Assembly: GCA_938028835.1 (NCBI GenBank)
Contig: CALIMJ010000008.1
Coordinates: 1-64,000, forward strand
Length of the DNA stretch: 64,000 nucleotides
Direction: 5' to 3'
Origin: an uncultured bacterium
GTDB lineage: Bacteria; Sysuimicrobiota; Sysuimicrobiia; Sysuimicrobiales; Sysuimicrobiaceae
The notes beneath the pieces are model-generated. The model was given only the letters and a program-made list of their open reading frames with translations. It did no database searches and was not told the DNA's origin. Below, piece by piece: positions 41,170-50,553 of this stretch. The translations under genes were made by a program, and so were the position numbers. Position 1 is the stretch's first letter. Every line of letters starts with the position of its first letter.

Positions 41170-41517
41170 GTGTACGCGCTGAACTTCTACTCCAGCCTGT
41201 TTGCCGAACAGCTCCGCCAGGGGCGCAAGACGGCCACCATTCGCCTGGGCGACAAGCGGGACAAGTACCGGGAGGGGCAGATCGTGTGGGTGACCGTAGG
41301 GCGCCGGTTCGGGGAGCGACAGAAGATCTTCTGCGCGGTCATCGACCGCACGGAGTACAAGCAGGTCAAAGACCTCACCCCGCGGGAGATCGAGCGGGAC
41401 CACCCGGAGCTGCGGCGTCACGAGGACCTGCTGGAGTTCCTGTCGTCCATCTACGGACGGCCCGTGACCCTGGAGGACTGGGTCACCGTGGTGCACTTCT
41501 CACCGGTTCGGGAGTGA
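41170..41517 (+). CDS. ASCH domain-like protein
   Basis: NFYSSLFAEQLRQGRKTATIRLGDKRDKYREGQIVWVTVGRRF. Confidence 0.75.
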   Translation: MYALNFYSSLFAEQLRQGRKTATIRLGDKRDKYREGQIVWVTVGRRFGERQKIFCAVIDRTEYKQVKDLTPREIERDHPELRRHEDLLEFLSSIYGRPVTLEDWVTVVHFSPVRE

Positions 41518-42121
41518 CGGGTTCGTTGGGGCGGCCTTCCGGCGGGAGGAGGAACTGCGGAGGGACCGCATCGGTCAGGTACAGGTCCCCGCTGGCGCGG
41601 TAGAAGGCGATCCCCGCCTCGTGGGCCCGGCGAGCCAGCACCGTCAGGACCACCGGTTGGGGAGTGTGCCGCAGCCCCACCTCTCTGGCCTGCAGGGGGG
41701 TGAGGGAGAGGTGCACGAAGCGGCGTGGACCGGGCCGCAGGCCCTCCGACAGGATGGCGGCCACCCGCTCGGGGGCGGTGCCGTGGTACAGCCATTCGGG
41801 CGGACGCTGCGGGGCCCCCTCAGGCTGCACCGGGACGCTGTGCCCGTACAGGGCCCGCATGCGGCCGTCCCGAAGCTCGAACCGCCGGCGCCCCGGGAGG
41901 TTCACCGCCGCTTCCAGATCCGCCGCGGTGGCGTCCTCCCAGCCCCGCTGGCGCCGGACCGCTTCCAAGAGCGCTTCCACCGGGGCCCAGCCGTGCGGGT
42001 CCAGGGAGAGCCCGAAGGCCTCCGGCCGGTGCCGCAGGATCAGGGACAGCAGCCGGCTCAGGCGCTCCGCACGGCGTCGGTCGACGGCAGTCATGGGTCC
42101 CTTTCCCAGCGTATGATACAC
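41483..42121 (-). CDS. kptA: RNA 2'-phosphotransferase (Tpt1/KptA)
   Basis: LSRLLSLILRHRPEAFGLSLDPHGWAPVEALL; LYHGTAPERVAAILSEGLRPGPRRFVHLS; ATG start probably at about 42093. Confidence 0.93.
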   Translation of the reverse strand: MYHTLGKGPMTAVDRRRAERLSRLLSLILRHRPEAFGLSLDPHGWAPVEALLEAVRRQRGWEDATAADLEAAVNLPGRRRFELRDGRMRALYGHSVPVQPEGAPQRPPEWLYHGTAPERVAAILSEGLRPGPRRFVHLSLTPLQAREVGLRHTPQPVVLTVLARRAHEAGIAFYRASGDLYLTDAVPPQFLLPPEGRPNEPVTPEPVRSAPR

Positions 42122-42129
42122 GCGGCGGG

Positions 42130-43035
42130 GTGAGGGTGGTGGCCAGGCCGCTGGTGGAGTGCGTCCCCAACGTGAGCGAGGGTCGGCGTGTGGAGGTGAT
42201 CGAGGAGCTGGCCGAGGCGGTGCGGTCGACCCCGCACGTCCGGCTGCTGGACTACTCGTGGGACGCGGCCCACCACCGGTCCGTGTTCACCTTCGTCGGG
42301 CCGCCTCAGCCCGTGGTGGACGCGGCCCTGGGGTTGGCCGACGTGGCGGTGCGGCGGATCGACCTGCGCAGCCACCAGGGGCTGCACCCGCGGATCGGTG
42401 CGGTGGACGTGGTGCCCTTCGTCCCCCTGCGGGGCGTGACCGTGGAGGACTGCGTGGAGCTGAGCCGCGCCTTCGGGCGGGCCCTGTGGGAACGTCACCG
42501 GGTCCCCGTGTACTTCTACGCCCACTCCGCCCTCCGTCCGGAACGCCGGTGGCTGCCCAACATCCGGCGCGGGGGATTCGAGGGGCTGCAGTCCGCCATC
42601 GCGCAGCCGGACCGACACCCCGACGTGGGCGAGCCCGTACTGCACCCCACCGCGGGCGCCACGGCCACCGGCGCGCGGGATCTGCTGGTCGCGTGGAACT
42701 TCACCCTGGCCACGGAAGACGTACAGGTGGCCCGGGCGGTGGCGCGGCGGGTCCGCCAGTCCTCGGGAGGGCTCCCGGGCATTCAGGCGGCCGGGTGGGC
42801 GTTGCCCCAGGGCGGGGTACAGGTCTCCGTGAACGTACTGGACTACCGCGCCACGCCGCTGCACGTGCTGTACGAGGCGGTCCGCCAGGAGGCCGCGCGG
42901 TTCGGTGTGGAAGTCGCCTCCACGGAGTTCGTGGGGCTGGTGCCCGCGGAGGCGTTGGCCCAGGTGGGCGCGTGGGCTCTGCGCTCGGCCAACCTGGACG
43001 TGCTCCGCGTGCTGGAAGCGAGGCTGGTGGAGTGA
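42130..43035 (+). CDS. ftcD: Glutamate formimidoyltransferase
   Basis: LVECVPNVSEGRRVEVIEELAEAV; HRSVFTFVGPP; RIDLRSHQGLHPRIGAVDVVPFVPL. Confidence 0.9.
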   Translation: MRVVARPLVECVPNVSEGRRVEVIEELAEAVRSTPHVRLLDYSWDAAHHRSVFTFVGPPQPVVDAALGLADVAVRRIDLRSHQGLHPRIGAVDVVPFVPLRGVTVEDCVELSRAFGRALWERHRVPVYFYAHSALRPERRWLPNIRRGGFEGLQSAIAQPDRHPDVGEPVLHPTAGATATGARDLLVAWNFTLATEDVQVARAVARRVRQSSGGLPGIQAAGWALPQGGVQVSVNVLDYRATPLHVLYEAVRQEAARFGVEVASTEFVGLVPAEALAQVGAWALRSANLDVLRVLEARLVE

Positions 43036-43901
43036 CCGCACAGCAGCTGCGCTGCGGCCGCCGGGGCCTGCCGTTCGGGCAGCGGACCCTGGTGATGGGC
43101 GTCGTCAACGTCACCCCGGACTCCTTCAGCGGGGACGGACTGCTTACCGGGCCGGGGTGGCTGGCGCGGGTGGTGGAGGTCGGCCGGCGGATGGTGGAGG
43201 ACGGCGCGGACCTGCTGGACGTGGGCGGGGAGTCCAGCCGGCCCGGCGCCGCGCCCGTGCCGGTGGAGGAGGAGCTGCGGCGGGTGGTGCCGGCGGTGGA
43301 GGCGCTGCGGCGGGTGGTGGACGTCCCCATCTCCGTGGACACCACGAAGGCGGAGGTGGCGCGCCAGGCCCTGCAGGCGGGCGCGGACATCGTGAACGAC
43401 ATCAGCGCCCTCCGGCACGACCCGGACATGGTCCGGGTCGTGGCGGAGTCGGGCTGCGGCGTGGTGTTGATGCACATGAAGGGCACGCCCCAGGACATGC
43501 AGCGGGACCCCCGGTACGAGGACGTGGTGGCGGAGGTGCGGGACTTCCTGGCGGAACGGGTGCGGTGGACCGAGCAGCACGGGATCCCCCGCGACCGGAT
43601 CCTCGTGGACCCCGGCTTCGGCTTCGGGAAACGACCGGAGCACAACCTCGAGCTGGTGCGGAACCTCCGGGCGTTCCGGGAGCTGGGCTGCCCGGTGCTC
43701 CTGGGGCCGTCCCGGAAGAGCACCATCGGCGTGATCTTGGGCGGGCTGCCGCCCGCAGAACGCGTGGAGGGGACTGCGGCGCTGGTCGCCCTGGCGGTGG
43801 CGTGCGGCGTGGACGTGGTGCGGGTGCACGACGTGCGGGCCATGGCCCGCGTGGTGCGGGTGGCGGACGCGGTGGTGCGGGGCTGGGCGCGGGACCCCTA
43901 G
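43032..43901 (+). CDS. folP: Dihydropteroate synthase
   Basis: LVMGVVNVTPDSFSGDG; DLLDVGGESSRPGAAPVPVEEELRRVVP; DPGFGFGKRPEHNLELVRNL. Confidence 0.96.
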   Translation: MTAQQLRCGRRGLPFGQRTLVMGVVNVTPDSFSGDGLLTGPGWLARVVEVGRRMVEDGADLLDVGGESSRPGAAPVPVEEELRRVVPAVEALRRVVDVPISVDTTKAEVARQALQAGADIVNDISALRHDPDMVRVVAESGCGVVLMHMKGTPQDMQRDPRYEDVVAEVRDFLAERVRWTEQHGIPRDRILVDPGFGFGKRPEHNLELVRNLRAFRELGCPVLLGPSRKSTIGVILGGLPPAERVEGTAALVALAVACGVDVVRVHDVRAMARVVRVADAVVRGWARDP

Positions 43902-43933
43902 CACGCAACTTTTCGTGTGGCTGGGAGGCGGTG

Positions 43934-44317
43934 GTGGACCGCATTGTGCTGAAGGACATGGCCTTCTACGGTTACCACGGGGCTCTGCCCGAGGAGCGGC
44001 AGCGGGGCCAGGTGTTCTTCGTGGACGCGGAGGTGGAGTGCGACCTGCACCCCGCCGGCCACAGCGACGACCTGGCGGACACCCTGGACTACCGGGAGAT
44101 CTATTGCAGGGTGCAGGCGGTGCTGCTGGGCCCCCCCAAGGCGCTCCTGGAGGCGGTGGCGGAGGAAGTGGCGCACCGGCTCCTGGAGCTGGATCGGGTG
44201 GAGGCGGTGTGCGTGGAGGTCCGCAAGCCCCACGTGGAGCTGGGAGGGTCGGTGGGGTTCGCGGCGGTGCGGGTGGAGCGGCGGCGGCGTCCGCGGGTGG
44301 GGCCTTCCGCGGTGTGA
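43934..44317 (+). CDS. folB: Dihydroneopterin aldolase
   Basis: IVLKDMAFYGYHGALPEERQRGQVFFVDAEVE; VRKPHVELGGSVGFAAV. Confidence 0.95.
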   Translation: MDRIVLKDMAFYGYHGALPEERQRGQVFFVDAEVECDLHPAGHSDDLADTLDYREIYCRVQAVLLGPPKALLEAVAEEVAHRLLELDRVEAVCVEVRKPHVELGGSVGFAAVRVERRRRPRVGPSAV

Positions 44318-44799
44318 GCGCCGTGGGAGAGCGGGTGTTCCTTTCACTGGGCTCAAACGTGGGAGACCGGCGGGCCAACCTGATGGCGGCCCTGCGCCGG
44401 TTGGAGGCGGAGGGTGTGCGGGTCGTGCGCCAGTCGTCCTGGTACGAGACCGACCCCGTCGGCTACACGGAACAGCCGCCGTTCCTGAACCTCGTGGTGG
44501 AAGTCCGCACCGCCCTGGACCCGCTCGCGCTGCTGCGGTGCGCGCAGCGCGTGGAGGCAGCCCTGGGCAGAGTAAGGGAGGTCCGCTGGGGCCCGCGTAC
44601 GGTCGACGTGGACCTGATCCTCTACGGTCAGCGCGTGATCCGGACCCGTGAGCTGGTCGTGCCGCACCCGCGCATGCGGGAGCGCGCGTTCGTCCTCGTA
44701 CCCCTGTGCGAGGTGGCGCCGGACCTGTTGCTCCCTGACGGGACCCCGGTGGTCACCCTGTTGCCCGCGGTGGCGGACCAGCGGGTCCAGCGGCGATGA
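44314..44799 (+). CDS. folK: 2-amino-4-hydroxy-6-hydroxymethyldihydropteridine pyrophosphokinase
   Basis: VFLSLGSNVGDRRANL; WYETDPVGYTEQPPFLNLVVEV; RWGPRTVDVDLILYG; VPHPRMRERAFVLVPL. Confidence 0.97.
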   Translation: MSAVGERVFLSLGSNVGDRRANLMAALRRLEAEGVRVVRQSSWYETDPVGYTEQPPFLNLVVEVRTALDPLALLRCAQRVEAALGRVREVRWGPRTVDVDLILYGQRVIRTRELVVPHPRMRERAFVLVPLCEVAPDLLLPDGTPVVTLLPAVADQRVQRR

Positions 44800-45560
44800 G
44801 GGAAGGGCCGGTGGAGCTGGAGCAGGTACGGCGCGACCTTCGCACGCGCTACGTGGGCCGCCGCGTTCACTGGTTCGAGCAGGTGACCTCCACCAACGAC
44901 GTGGCCCGCAGTCTGGCGGAGCAGGGGGCTCCGGAGGGGACGGTGGTGCTGGCCCGCGCCCAGACGGAGGGCCGGGGAAGGCTGGGAAGGCGCTGGATCT
45001 CCCCCCCCGGCGGCCTCTGGCTTTCAGTGGTGCTGCGGCCCCTCGCGGCCCCGCACGAGCTGCCGCGCCTCGCGCTGGCGGTGGGGGTGGCGTGCAGCCG
45101 CGCCGTAGAGCGCGCCTGCGGGGTGTCGTTGGGGCTGCGGTGGCCCAACGACCTGGTGGTGGAGGGCAGGAAGGTGGGCGGCGTCCTGGTGGAGTCCGGA
45201 CCCGAGGTGCGGTGGGTGGTGGTGGGGGTGGGGATCAACGTGGCCGTGGCTGCGGACCAGCTGCCGGAGGGAGCTGCCTCCCTGCAGGACGCCGTCCCCG
45301 GGCCGGTGGACCGTGCCGCGCTGCTGCAGGCTCTGATGTCGGAACTGGAGATCGCCTACGAGCTGTTCCGGGGCGGTGACTGGACTACCCTCCTGGACTG
45401 GTGGCGCCGCAGGTCCACCACCCTGGGCCGCCGCGTCCGCGTGCACGTGCCCTCAGGGGTGTACGAGGGCGTGGCGGAGGACGTGGACGAGGACGGCGCG
45501 CTGGTCCTGCGGCTCCCGGATGGCCGGCGCAAGCGCATCGTGGCGGGGGAGGTGGACTGA
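44796..45560 (+). CDS. birA: Biotin--[acetyl-CoA-carboxylase] ligase
   Basis: EQVTSTNDVARSLAEQGAPEGTVVLARAQTEGRGRLGRRWISPPGGLWLSVVLRP. Confidence 0.95.
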   Translation: MREGPVELEQVRRDLRTRYVGRRVHWFEQVTSTNDVARSLAEQGAPEGTVVLARAQTEGRGRLGRRWISPPGGLWLSVVLRPLAAPHELPRLALAVGVACSRAVERACGVSLGLRWPNDLVVEGRKVGGVLVESGPEVRWVVVGVGINVAVAADQLPEGAASLQDAVPGPVDRAALLQALMSELEIAYELFRGGDWTTLLDWWRRRSTTLGRRVRVHVPSGVYEGVAEDVDEDGALVLRLPDGRRKRIVAGEVD

Positions 45561-45574
45561 GAGGAGGGAAGAGG

Positions 45575-46543
45575 ATGCCCGGCATCACGGACGTGGAGGG
45601 ACTGGCAGTCGGCCACGCCACCCACCGCGAGGCCGCCACGGGCTGTACGGTGGTTTTGTGCGAGGCGGGAGCGACCGCAGGCGTGGAGGTGCGGGGCAGC
45701 GCCCCGGGGACGCGCGAGACGGACCTGTTGCACCCGCTGAACCGGGTCCACCAGGTACACGGCGTCCTCCTGACGGGCGGCAGCGCCTTCGGCCTGGCAG
45801 CCGCGGACGGCGTGATGCGCTACCTGGAGGAGCGGGGAGCGGGCTACGACGTGGTGGTGGCGAAGGTCCCCATCGTGCCCGCGGCGGTGATCTTCGACCT
45901 GTGGCTGGGCCGTCCCGACGTGCGGCCGGACGCCGCCATGGGTTACGCCGCCTGCCAGGCTGCCTCCAGCGGTCCCGTGGAGGAGGGCAGCGTGGGCGCC
46001 GGCACCGGCGCCACCGTGGGCAAGCTGCTGGGCCCCGCGGGCGCCATGAAGGGCGGGGTGGGCACGTGGGGCGCGGTCCTCCCGGGCGGGCGGGTGGTGG
46101 CGGCGCTAGTGGTGGTGAACGCCGTGGGCGACGTGCTGGCGCCAGACGGTTCGGTGCTGGCCGGGACGCGGGACCCGGCCACGGGCGAGCTGGTAGGCTC
46201 GGCGGCGCTGCTGCAGAGCGGCTACGTCCCCCCGCGGATGCTGGGGCAGAGCACGGTGATCGGGGTGGTGGCCACCAACGTGGCGCTGTCCAAGGTGGAG
46301 TGCAACCGGCTGGCGCGGGTGGCCCACCACGGGCTGGCGCAGGCCGTGTCCCCGTCCCACACCACCCTGGATGGCGACACCTTCTTCGCCCTCAGCACGG
46401 GGCAGGTGGAGGGTGCCTACGACGGGGTGGCGGCCGCAGTCCCTGGGGTGGTAGCGGAGGCCATCCGGCGGGCGGTGCGCACGGCCTGGGGCCTTCACGG
46501 CATCCCGGGCCTGGCAGACTCCGCCGGAACCGGGGCGGGCTGA
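45575..46543 (+). CDS. P1 family peptidase (DmpA/L-aminopeptidase)
   Basis: ITDVEGLAVGHATHREAATGCTVVLCE; VLLTGGSAFGLAAADGVMRYLEERG. Confidence 0.93.
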   Translation: MPGITDVEGLAVGHATHREAATGCTVVLCEAGATAGVEVRGSAPGTRETDLLHPLNRVHQVHGVLLTGGSAFGLAAADGVMRYLEERGAGYDVVVAKVPIVPAAVIFDLWLGRPDVRPDAAMGYAACQAASSGPVEEGSVGAGTGATVGKLLGPAGAMKGGVGTWGAVLPGGRVVAALVVVNAVGDVLAPDGSVLAGTRDPATGELVGSAALLQSGYVPPRMLGQSTVIGVVATNVALSKVECNRLARVAHHGLAQAVSPSHTTLDGDTFFALSTGQVEGAYDGVAAAVPGVVAEAIRRAVRTAWGLHGIPGLADSAGTGAG

Positions 46544-46680
46544 ACACCGGGCTTGCGGGAAGCCCGCGGGGCGATTAGGCTGTTGGCAGGCCGGCATCCG
46601 AGAGGAGCCGGACCCCGGCGAACCGACCGCGTTTCGGTCCGTCCGGTACTGGACAAACCAGACTGGAACGGAGGTGCACG

Positions 46681-47469
46681 ATGAACACGACTTCCTCTGC
46701 CTCTCCGCAGGCGCGGAGAGGCTTTCGTTTGAGCGCCCACGACCTGACCGTGGTGGGGGCGCTGGGGGCGGTGAGCGCCGTCCTGGGCACCGTGCCAGGC
46801 CTCGGGTTCATCCCCGCTCCCACGCCTGCGGGTGCGGCCACCACCATGCACATCCCGGTCATCCTGGCCGGGATGGCCCGCGGGCCGCTCGCGGGAGCCC
46901 TGGTGGGCGCGGTGTTCGGCTTCTTCAGCTTCACCCGGGCCACCCTCCCCTTCTTCAAGGATCCCCTGATCGCGTTCGTCCCGCGGCTGCTCATCGGGGT
47001 CGTGAGCGCCTACGCCTTCACGGCGCTCACCCACCGGGCCTCACGGCTGGTGGCGGCGCTGGCCTGCGGGGCCGCGGTGTTCACCGCCCTCGGCCCGGGT
47101 GCGGCGGCGTTCGAGGCAGCCTTCGGGGCCGGCCGCGTCCCGCGGAGCTGGCTGGTGGAGCTGTACCACGCGGTGGCCGCGGCCACCGCGCCCGCCCCGT
47201 GGGTGGGGCTGGTGGCGGGGCTAGGGGGCGCGCTGGCCGCGTACAGGGCGCTGCGGGGGGACGACGCGCCCGTGGGTGCGGCGGTGGTGGTGGGGACGTT
47301 GACCAACACCGTGGGCGTGCTGAGCCTCATCGTGCTGCGGTTCCCGGAGATGATGCCGCCCGGCGCAGCGTTCCTGGTGGGGGCCACCCACGGCCTGCCG
47401 GAGGCGGTGCTGGCGGTGGTGGTCACCGTCCCCGTGTACCGCGCCCTGCGGTCGGCGCGGTTGGTGTAA
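46681..47469 (+). CDS. ECF transporter S component, PanT-like (pantothenate)
   Basis: 6-TM S-component features; immediately upstream of coaX. Confidence 0.75.
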   Translation: MNTTSSASPQARRGFRLSAHDLTVVGALGAVSAVLGTVPGLGFIPAPTPAGAATTMHIPVILAGMARGPLAGALVGAVFGFFSFTRATLPFFKDPLIAFVPRLLIGVVSAYAFTALTHRASRLVAALACGAAVFTALGPGAAAFEAAFGAGRVPRSWLVELYHAVAAATAPAPWVGLVAGLGGALAAYRALRGDDAPVGAAVVVGTLTNTVGVLSLIVLRFPEMMPPGAAFLVGATHGLPEAVLAVVVTVPVYRALRSARLV

Positions 47470-47480
47470 AGGGGGGAGAG

Positions 47481-48272
47481 GTGCTCCTGGCCGTCAACGT
47501 GAACAACACCCAGATCAAGCTGGCCATCTACTCCGACCCCGAAAGGGACGCCCAGCCTCGGGTGCACTGGCGGGTGTCCACGGAGTTGCGGAAGACGGAG
47601 GACGAGTACGGCATCCTGTTCGCCCACCTGTTCGAGCACGCGGGGCTGGCCCTCCGGGACGTGACGGACGTGGCGGTGTCGTGCGTGGTACCGCCGCTGC
47701 TGGACACCATGGAGCGGCTCTGCGAGCGGTACTTCGGGACGCAGCCGTTGGTGGTGGGGCCCGGCATCCGCACGGGGATGCGGATCCTGTACGAGAACCC
47801 CAGGGAGGTGGGCGCCGACCGCATCTGCAACGCGGTGGCCGCCTTCGCCAAGTACGGCGGACCCAGCGTGGTGTGCGACTTCGGCACGGCCACCACCTTC
47901 ACCGCGGTCTCCCGGGACGGTGACTTCCTGGGTGGGGCCATCGCCCCCGGGATCGGGATCTCCCTCGACGCCCTGGCGGAGCACACCGCACAGCTGCCCC
48001 GCATCGACCTGGAGAAACCGCGCAGCGCCATCGGTCGGTCCACCGTGGCCGCCATGCAGGCGGGCGTGTACTACGGGTTCGTGGGGCAGGTGGAGGAGAT
48101 CGTCCGCCGCATCCAGCGGGAGCTGGGCGAACCCGCCACCGTGATCGCCACGGGTGGCTGGGCCCGGCTGCTGGCGGAGGAGCTGACGTGCATCCACCAC
48201 CACGACCCCCTGCTGACCCTGGAGGGCCTCCGGATCCTGTTCCTCCGGAACCGACGGGCGGAGGTCCGGTAG
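47481..48272 (+). CDS. coaX: Type III pantothenate kinase
   Basis: LLAVNVNNTQIKLAIY; VGADRICNAVAAFAKYGGPSVVCDFGTATTFTAVSRDGDFLGGAIAPGI. Confidence 0.96.
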   Translation: MLLAVNVNNTQIKLAIYSDPERDAQPRVHWRVSTELRKTEDEYGILFAHLFEHAGLALRDVTDVAVSCVVPPLLDTMERLCERYFGTQPLVVGPGIRTGMRILYENPREVGADRICNAVAAFAKYGGPSVVCDFGTATTFTAVSRDGDFLGGAIAPGIGISLDALAEHTAQLPRIDLEKPRSAIGRSTVAAMQAGVYYGFVGQVEEIVRRIQRELGEPATVIATGGWARLLAEELTCIHHHDPLLTLEGLRILFLRNRRAEVR

Positions 48273-48321
48273 GCGGCGTCCGCCGGCAGCCCGGGGCCGG
48301 GCCCCGTGGTACATTGGCGTC

Positions 48322-49299
48322 GTGAAGCGGATCGTCAGCGTGAGCCTGGGCTCGTCCCGGCGGGACAGTCGCCTGGAGCTGGAGCTGCTGGGCGAGCCGG
48401 TGGTGGTGGAGCGGGTGGGGACCGACGGGGACCTGCGCCGCTGCGCGCAGCTGCTGGAGTCCCTGGACGGGCAGGCGGACGCCATCGGGCTCGGGGGTAT
48501 GGATCTGTTCCTGCAGGCGGGCAGCCGGCGGTACTACCTGCGGGACGCGGTGCGTCTGGCGCGCCGCGTCCGGCACACGCCGGTGGTGGACGGAAGCGGG
48601 CTCAAGCAGGCGTGGGAGCCGTACGTGGTCCTGCACTACCTCCCCGAGGTGGTGGCCTACTCCCTGCGCGGCCGCCGGGTGCTGCAGGTGAGCTCGGTGG
48701 ACCGGTACGGGATGGCGGAAGCCTTCGCCCGTGCGGGCGCCCGGGTGGTCTACGGGGACTTCCTGTTCGCCCTGGGTCTGCCCTTCCCCCTGCGGTCGTT
48801 GCGCGCGGTGCACGTCCTGGCTGCCCTGCTGCTTCCGTTCCTCACCCAGCTGCCGGTTGGGTGGCTGTACCCCACCGGGGCGCGGCAGGAGCGTACCACC
48901 CCGCGGTACGGGGGGTATTTCCGCTGGGCCGAGGTGGTGGCGGGGGACTTCCACTTCATCCGCCGGTACATGCCCGACGACCTACGGGACAAGGTGGTGC
49001 TGACCCAGACCCTCACGCGCCAGGACGTGGAGGAGCTGCGGCGGCGCGGCGTGGCGCTGCTGGTCACCGTGACGCCGGAGATCGGCGGACGGTCCTTGGG
49101 GACCAACGTGTTCCAGGCGCTGGTGGTGGCGTTCGCCGGCAAGCCTCCGGAGGCCATCGCGCCCGGGGAGTACGTGGAGTGGATGCAGCGCCTGGGCTTC
49201 CGGCCGCGGGTGGAGTGGCTGAACGCCCCGCGGTCCGAGGAGCTGCGCCGCCTGTACGACCCTCAGGCCCAGGACGCGGCGGGGGGAAGGACGGCGTAG
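48322..49299 (+). CDS. Conserved protein of the type often annotated quinate 5-dehydrogenase
   Basis: VSVSLGSSRRD...; adjacent to AAR-like gene; GTG start 7 nt after TACATT. Confidence 0.6.
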   Translation: MKRIVSVSLGSSRRDSRLELELLGEPVVVERVGTDGDLRRCAQLLESLDGQADAIGLGGMDLFLQAGSRRYYLRDAVRLARRVRHTPVVDGSGLKQAWEPYVVLHYLPEVVAYSLRGRRVLQVSSVDRYGMAEAFARAGARVVYGDFLFALGLPFPLRSLRAVHVLAALLLPFLTQLPVGWLYPTGARQERTTPRYGGYFRWAEVVAGDFHFIRRYMPDDLRDKVVLTQTLTRQDVEELRRRGVALLVTVTPEIGGRSLGTNVFQALVVAFAGKPPEAIAPGEYVEWMQRLGFRPRVEWLNAPRSEELRRLYDPQAQDAAGGRTA

Positions 49300-49302
49300 G
49301 CG

Positions 49303-50430
49303 GTGGAGCGTTTCGCCTTCGTGATCCACCCGCTCCAGGCGGAGGACTTCTCGCGCAAGTACCCCTTCACCCGGGCGTTGCCACCCCGGTGGGTAGAGGC
49401 GGCCTTCCGCAGGGTGCCGCCCCTGGTCGTCTCCCACATCACCGGGATCCGCTCCGCCGTCGGGAAACAGGCGGAGGGGTGGTTCATCGGACTGCCCCTC
49501 ACTCCCCGGGTCCTGCTAGCCTCGGACCCGGAGTTCGTCTACAGCCGCCTCGTACGCTGCGCGGAGATCGCCCACCGGCTGGGAGCCCGCATCCTGGGGC
49601 TCGGGGCTTTCACCAAGATCGTGGGCGACCGCGGGGTGACGGTGGCCGCGCGGTCGCCCATCCCCGTGACCACGGGCAACTCGTACACCGCCGCCACGGC
49701 GGTGGAGGGCGCCCTGGTGGCCGCGCAGCGCCTGGACATCGTCCCGTCCCGAGCGCGAGCTGCGGTGGTGGGAGCCACGGGTGCCATCGGGGCCGCCTGC
49801 GCCCGGCTGCTGGCCCGCCAGGTGGGGCAGCTGACCCTGGTGGCCCGCGGGCGGGAACGTTTGGAGGAGCTGGCAGACCAGATCCGGGCGGAATCCGCCT
49901 GCTCCGTGGAGGCCACCGATCGGGTTCGGGAGGCCGTGCGGGGGGCGGACATCGTGCTCACGGTCACGAGCGCCACCACGGTGTTGGTGGAGCCGGAGGA
50001 CCTGAAGCCGGGCGCGGTGGTGTGCGACGTGGCCCGGCCCCGGAACGTGTCCCGGGAGGTGTACGCGCGCCGCGACGACGTGCTGGTCCTGGATGGGGGG
50101 GTGATCCAGGTGCCAGGGGAGGTGGACTTCGGTTTGGACTTCGGATTCCCCCCCGGCACCTGCGAGGCGTGCATGGCCGAGACCATGGCGTTGGCCCTGG
50201 AGGGCCGGTACGAGTCCTACACCGTGGGCGCGGACGTCCGGCTGGACCGCGTGGAGGAGATCGCCCGCATCGCGCGCAAGCACGGGTTCCGGCTGGCAGG
50301 CTTCCGGCGGTTCGAGCGCGCCATCGGCGACGAGGAGGTGGAGCGGATCCGGAAGCGGACCCGGGGCCTCAGCGCGGCGGGTGGACCCCCGTTTGAAGGA
50401 TTTGAAGGAACCGGTGGCAGCGCCGTATAA
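49303..50430 (+). CDS. Long-chain acyl-ACP reductase (AAR)-like / shikimate dehydrogenase-like oxidoreductase
   Basis: GLGAFTKIVGDRG..PVTTGNSYTAATAVEGA; AAVVGATGAIGAACARLLAR Rossmann; CEACMAETMALALEGRYESYTVG. Confidence 0.7.
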   Translation: MERFAFVIHPLQAEDFSRKYPFTRALPPRWVEAAFRRVPPLVVSHITGIRSAVGKQAEGWFIGLPLTPRVLLASDPEFVYSRLVRCAEIAHRLGARILGLGAFTKIVGDRGVTVAARSPIPVTTGNSYTAATAVEGALVAAQRLDIVPSRARAAVVGATGAIGAACARLLARQVGQLTLVARGRERLEELADQIRAESACSVEATDRVREAVRGADIVLTVTSATTVLVEPEDLKPGAVVCDVARPRNVSREVYARRDDVLVLDGGVIQVPGEVDFGLDFGFPPGTCEACMAETMALALEGRYESYTVGADVRLDRVEEIARIARKHGFRLAGFRRFERAIGDEEVERIRKRTRGLSAAGGPPFEGFEGTGGSAV

Positions 50431-50453
50431 TACCCTAGGAAACAGGGGACGCT

Positions 50454-50482
50454 GTGGGCGCGGGCCCACGGTGTTTTCTTTT
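50454..50482 (+). terminator. Hairpin GTGGGC-gcgg-GCCCAC followed by GGTGTTTTCTTTT
   Basis: Stem plus T-rich tract in the greA leader, just downstream of a TATAAT. Confidence 0.6.
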
Positions 50483-50553
50483 CCCGCGGCACGGTTTTTG
50501 CCCACGCCCCCTGTGAGTCCACCGGCGAGAAGCCGGGACGACCGGGAGACCGT

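Noticed and set aside
46544-46680. Riboswitch (TPP or THF type) before the ECF S-component
   Set aside because: Some hairpins (for example GGGCTT/AAGCCC) but none of the conserved riboswitch cores I looked for; left unassigned.
48306-50396. 696-aa plus-strand ORF
   Set aside because: Gly/Arg-rich out-of-frame reading across two real genes.
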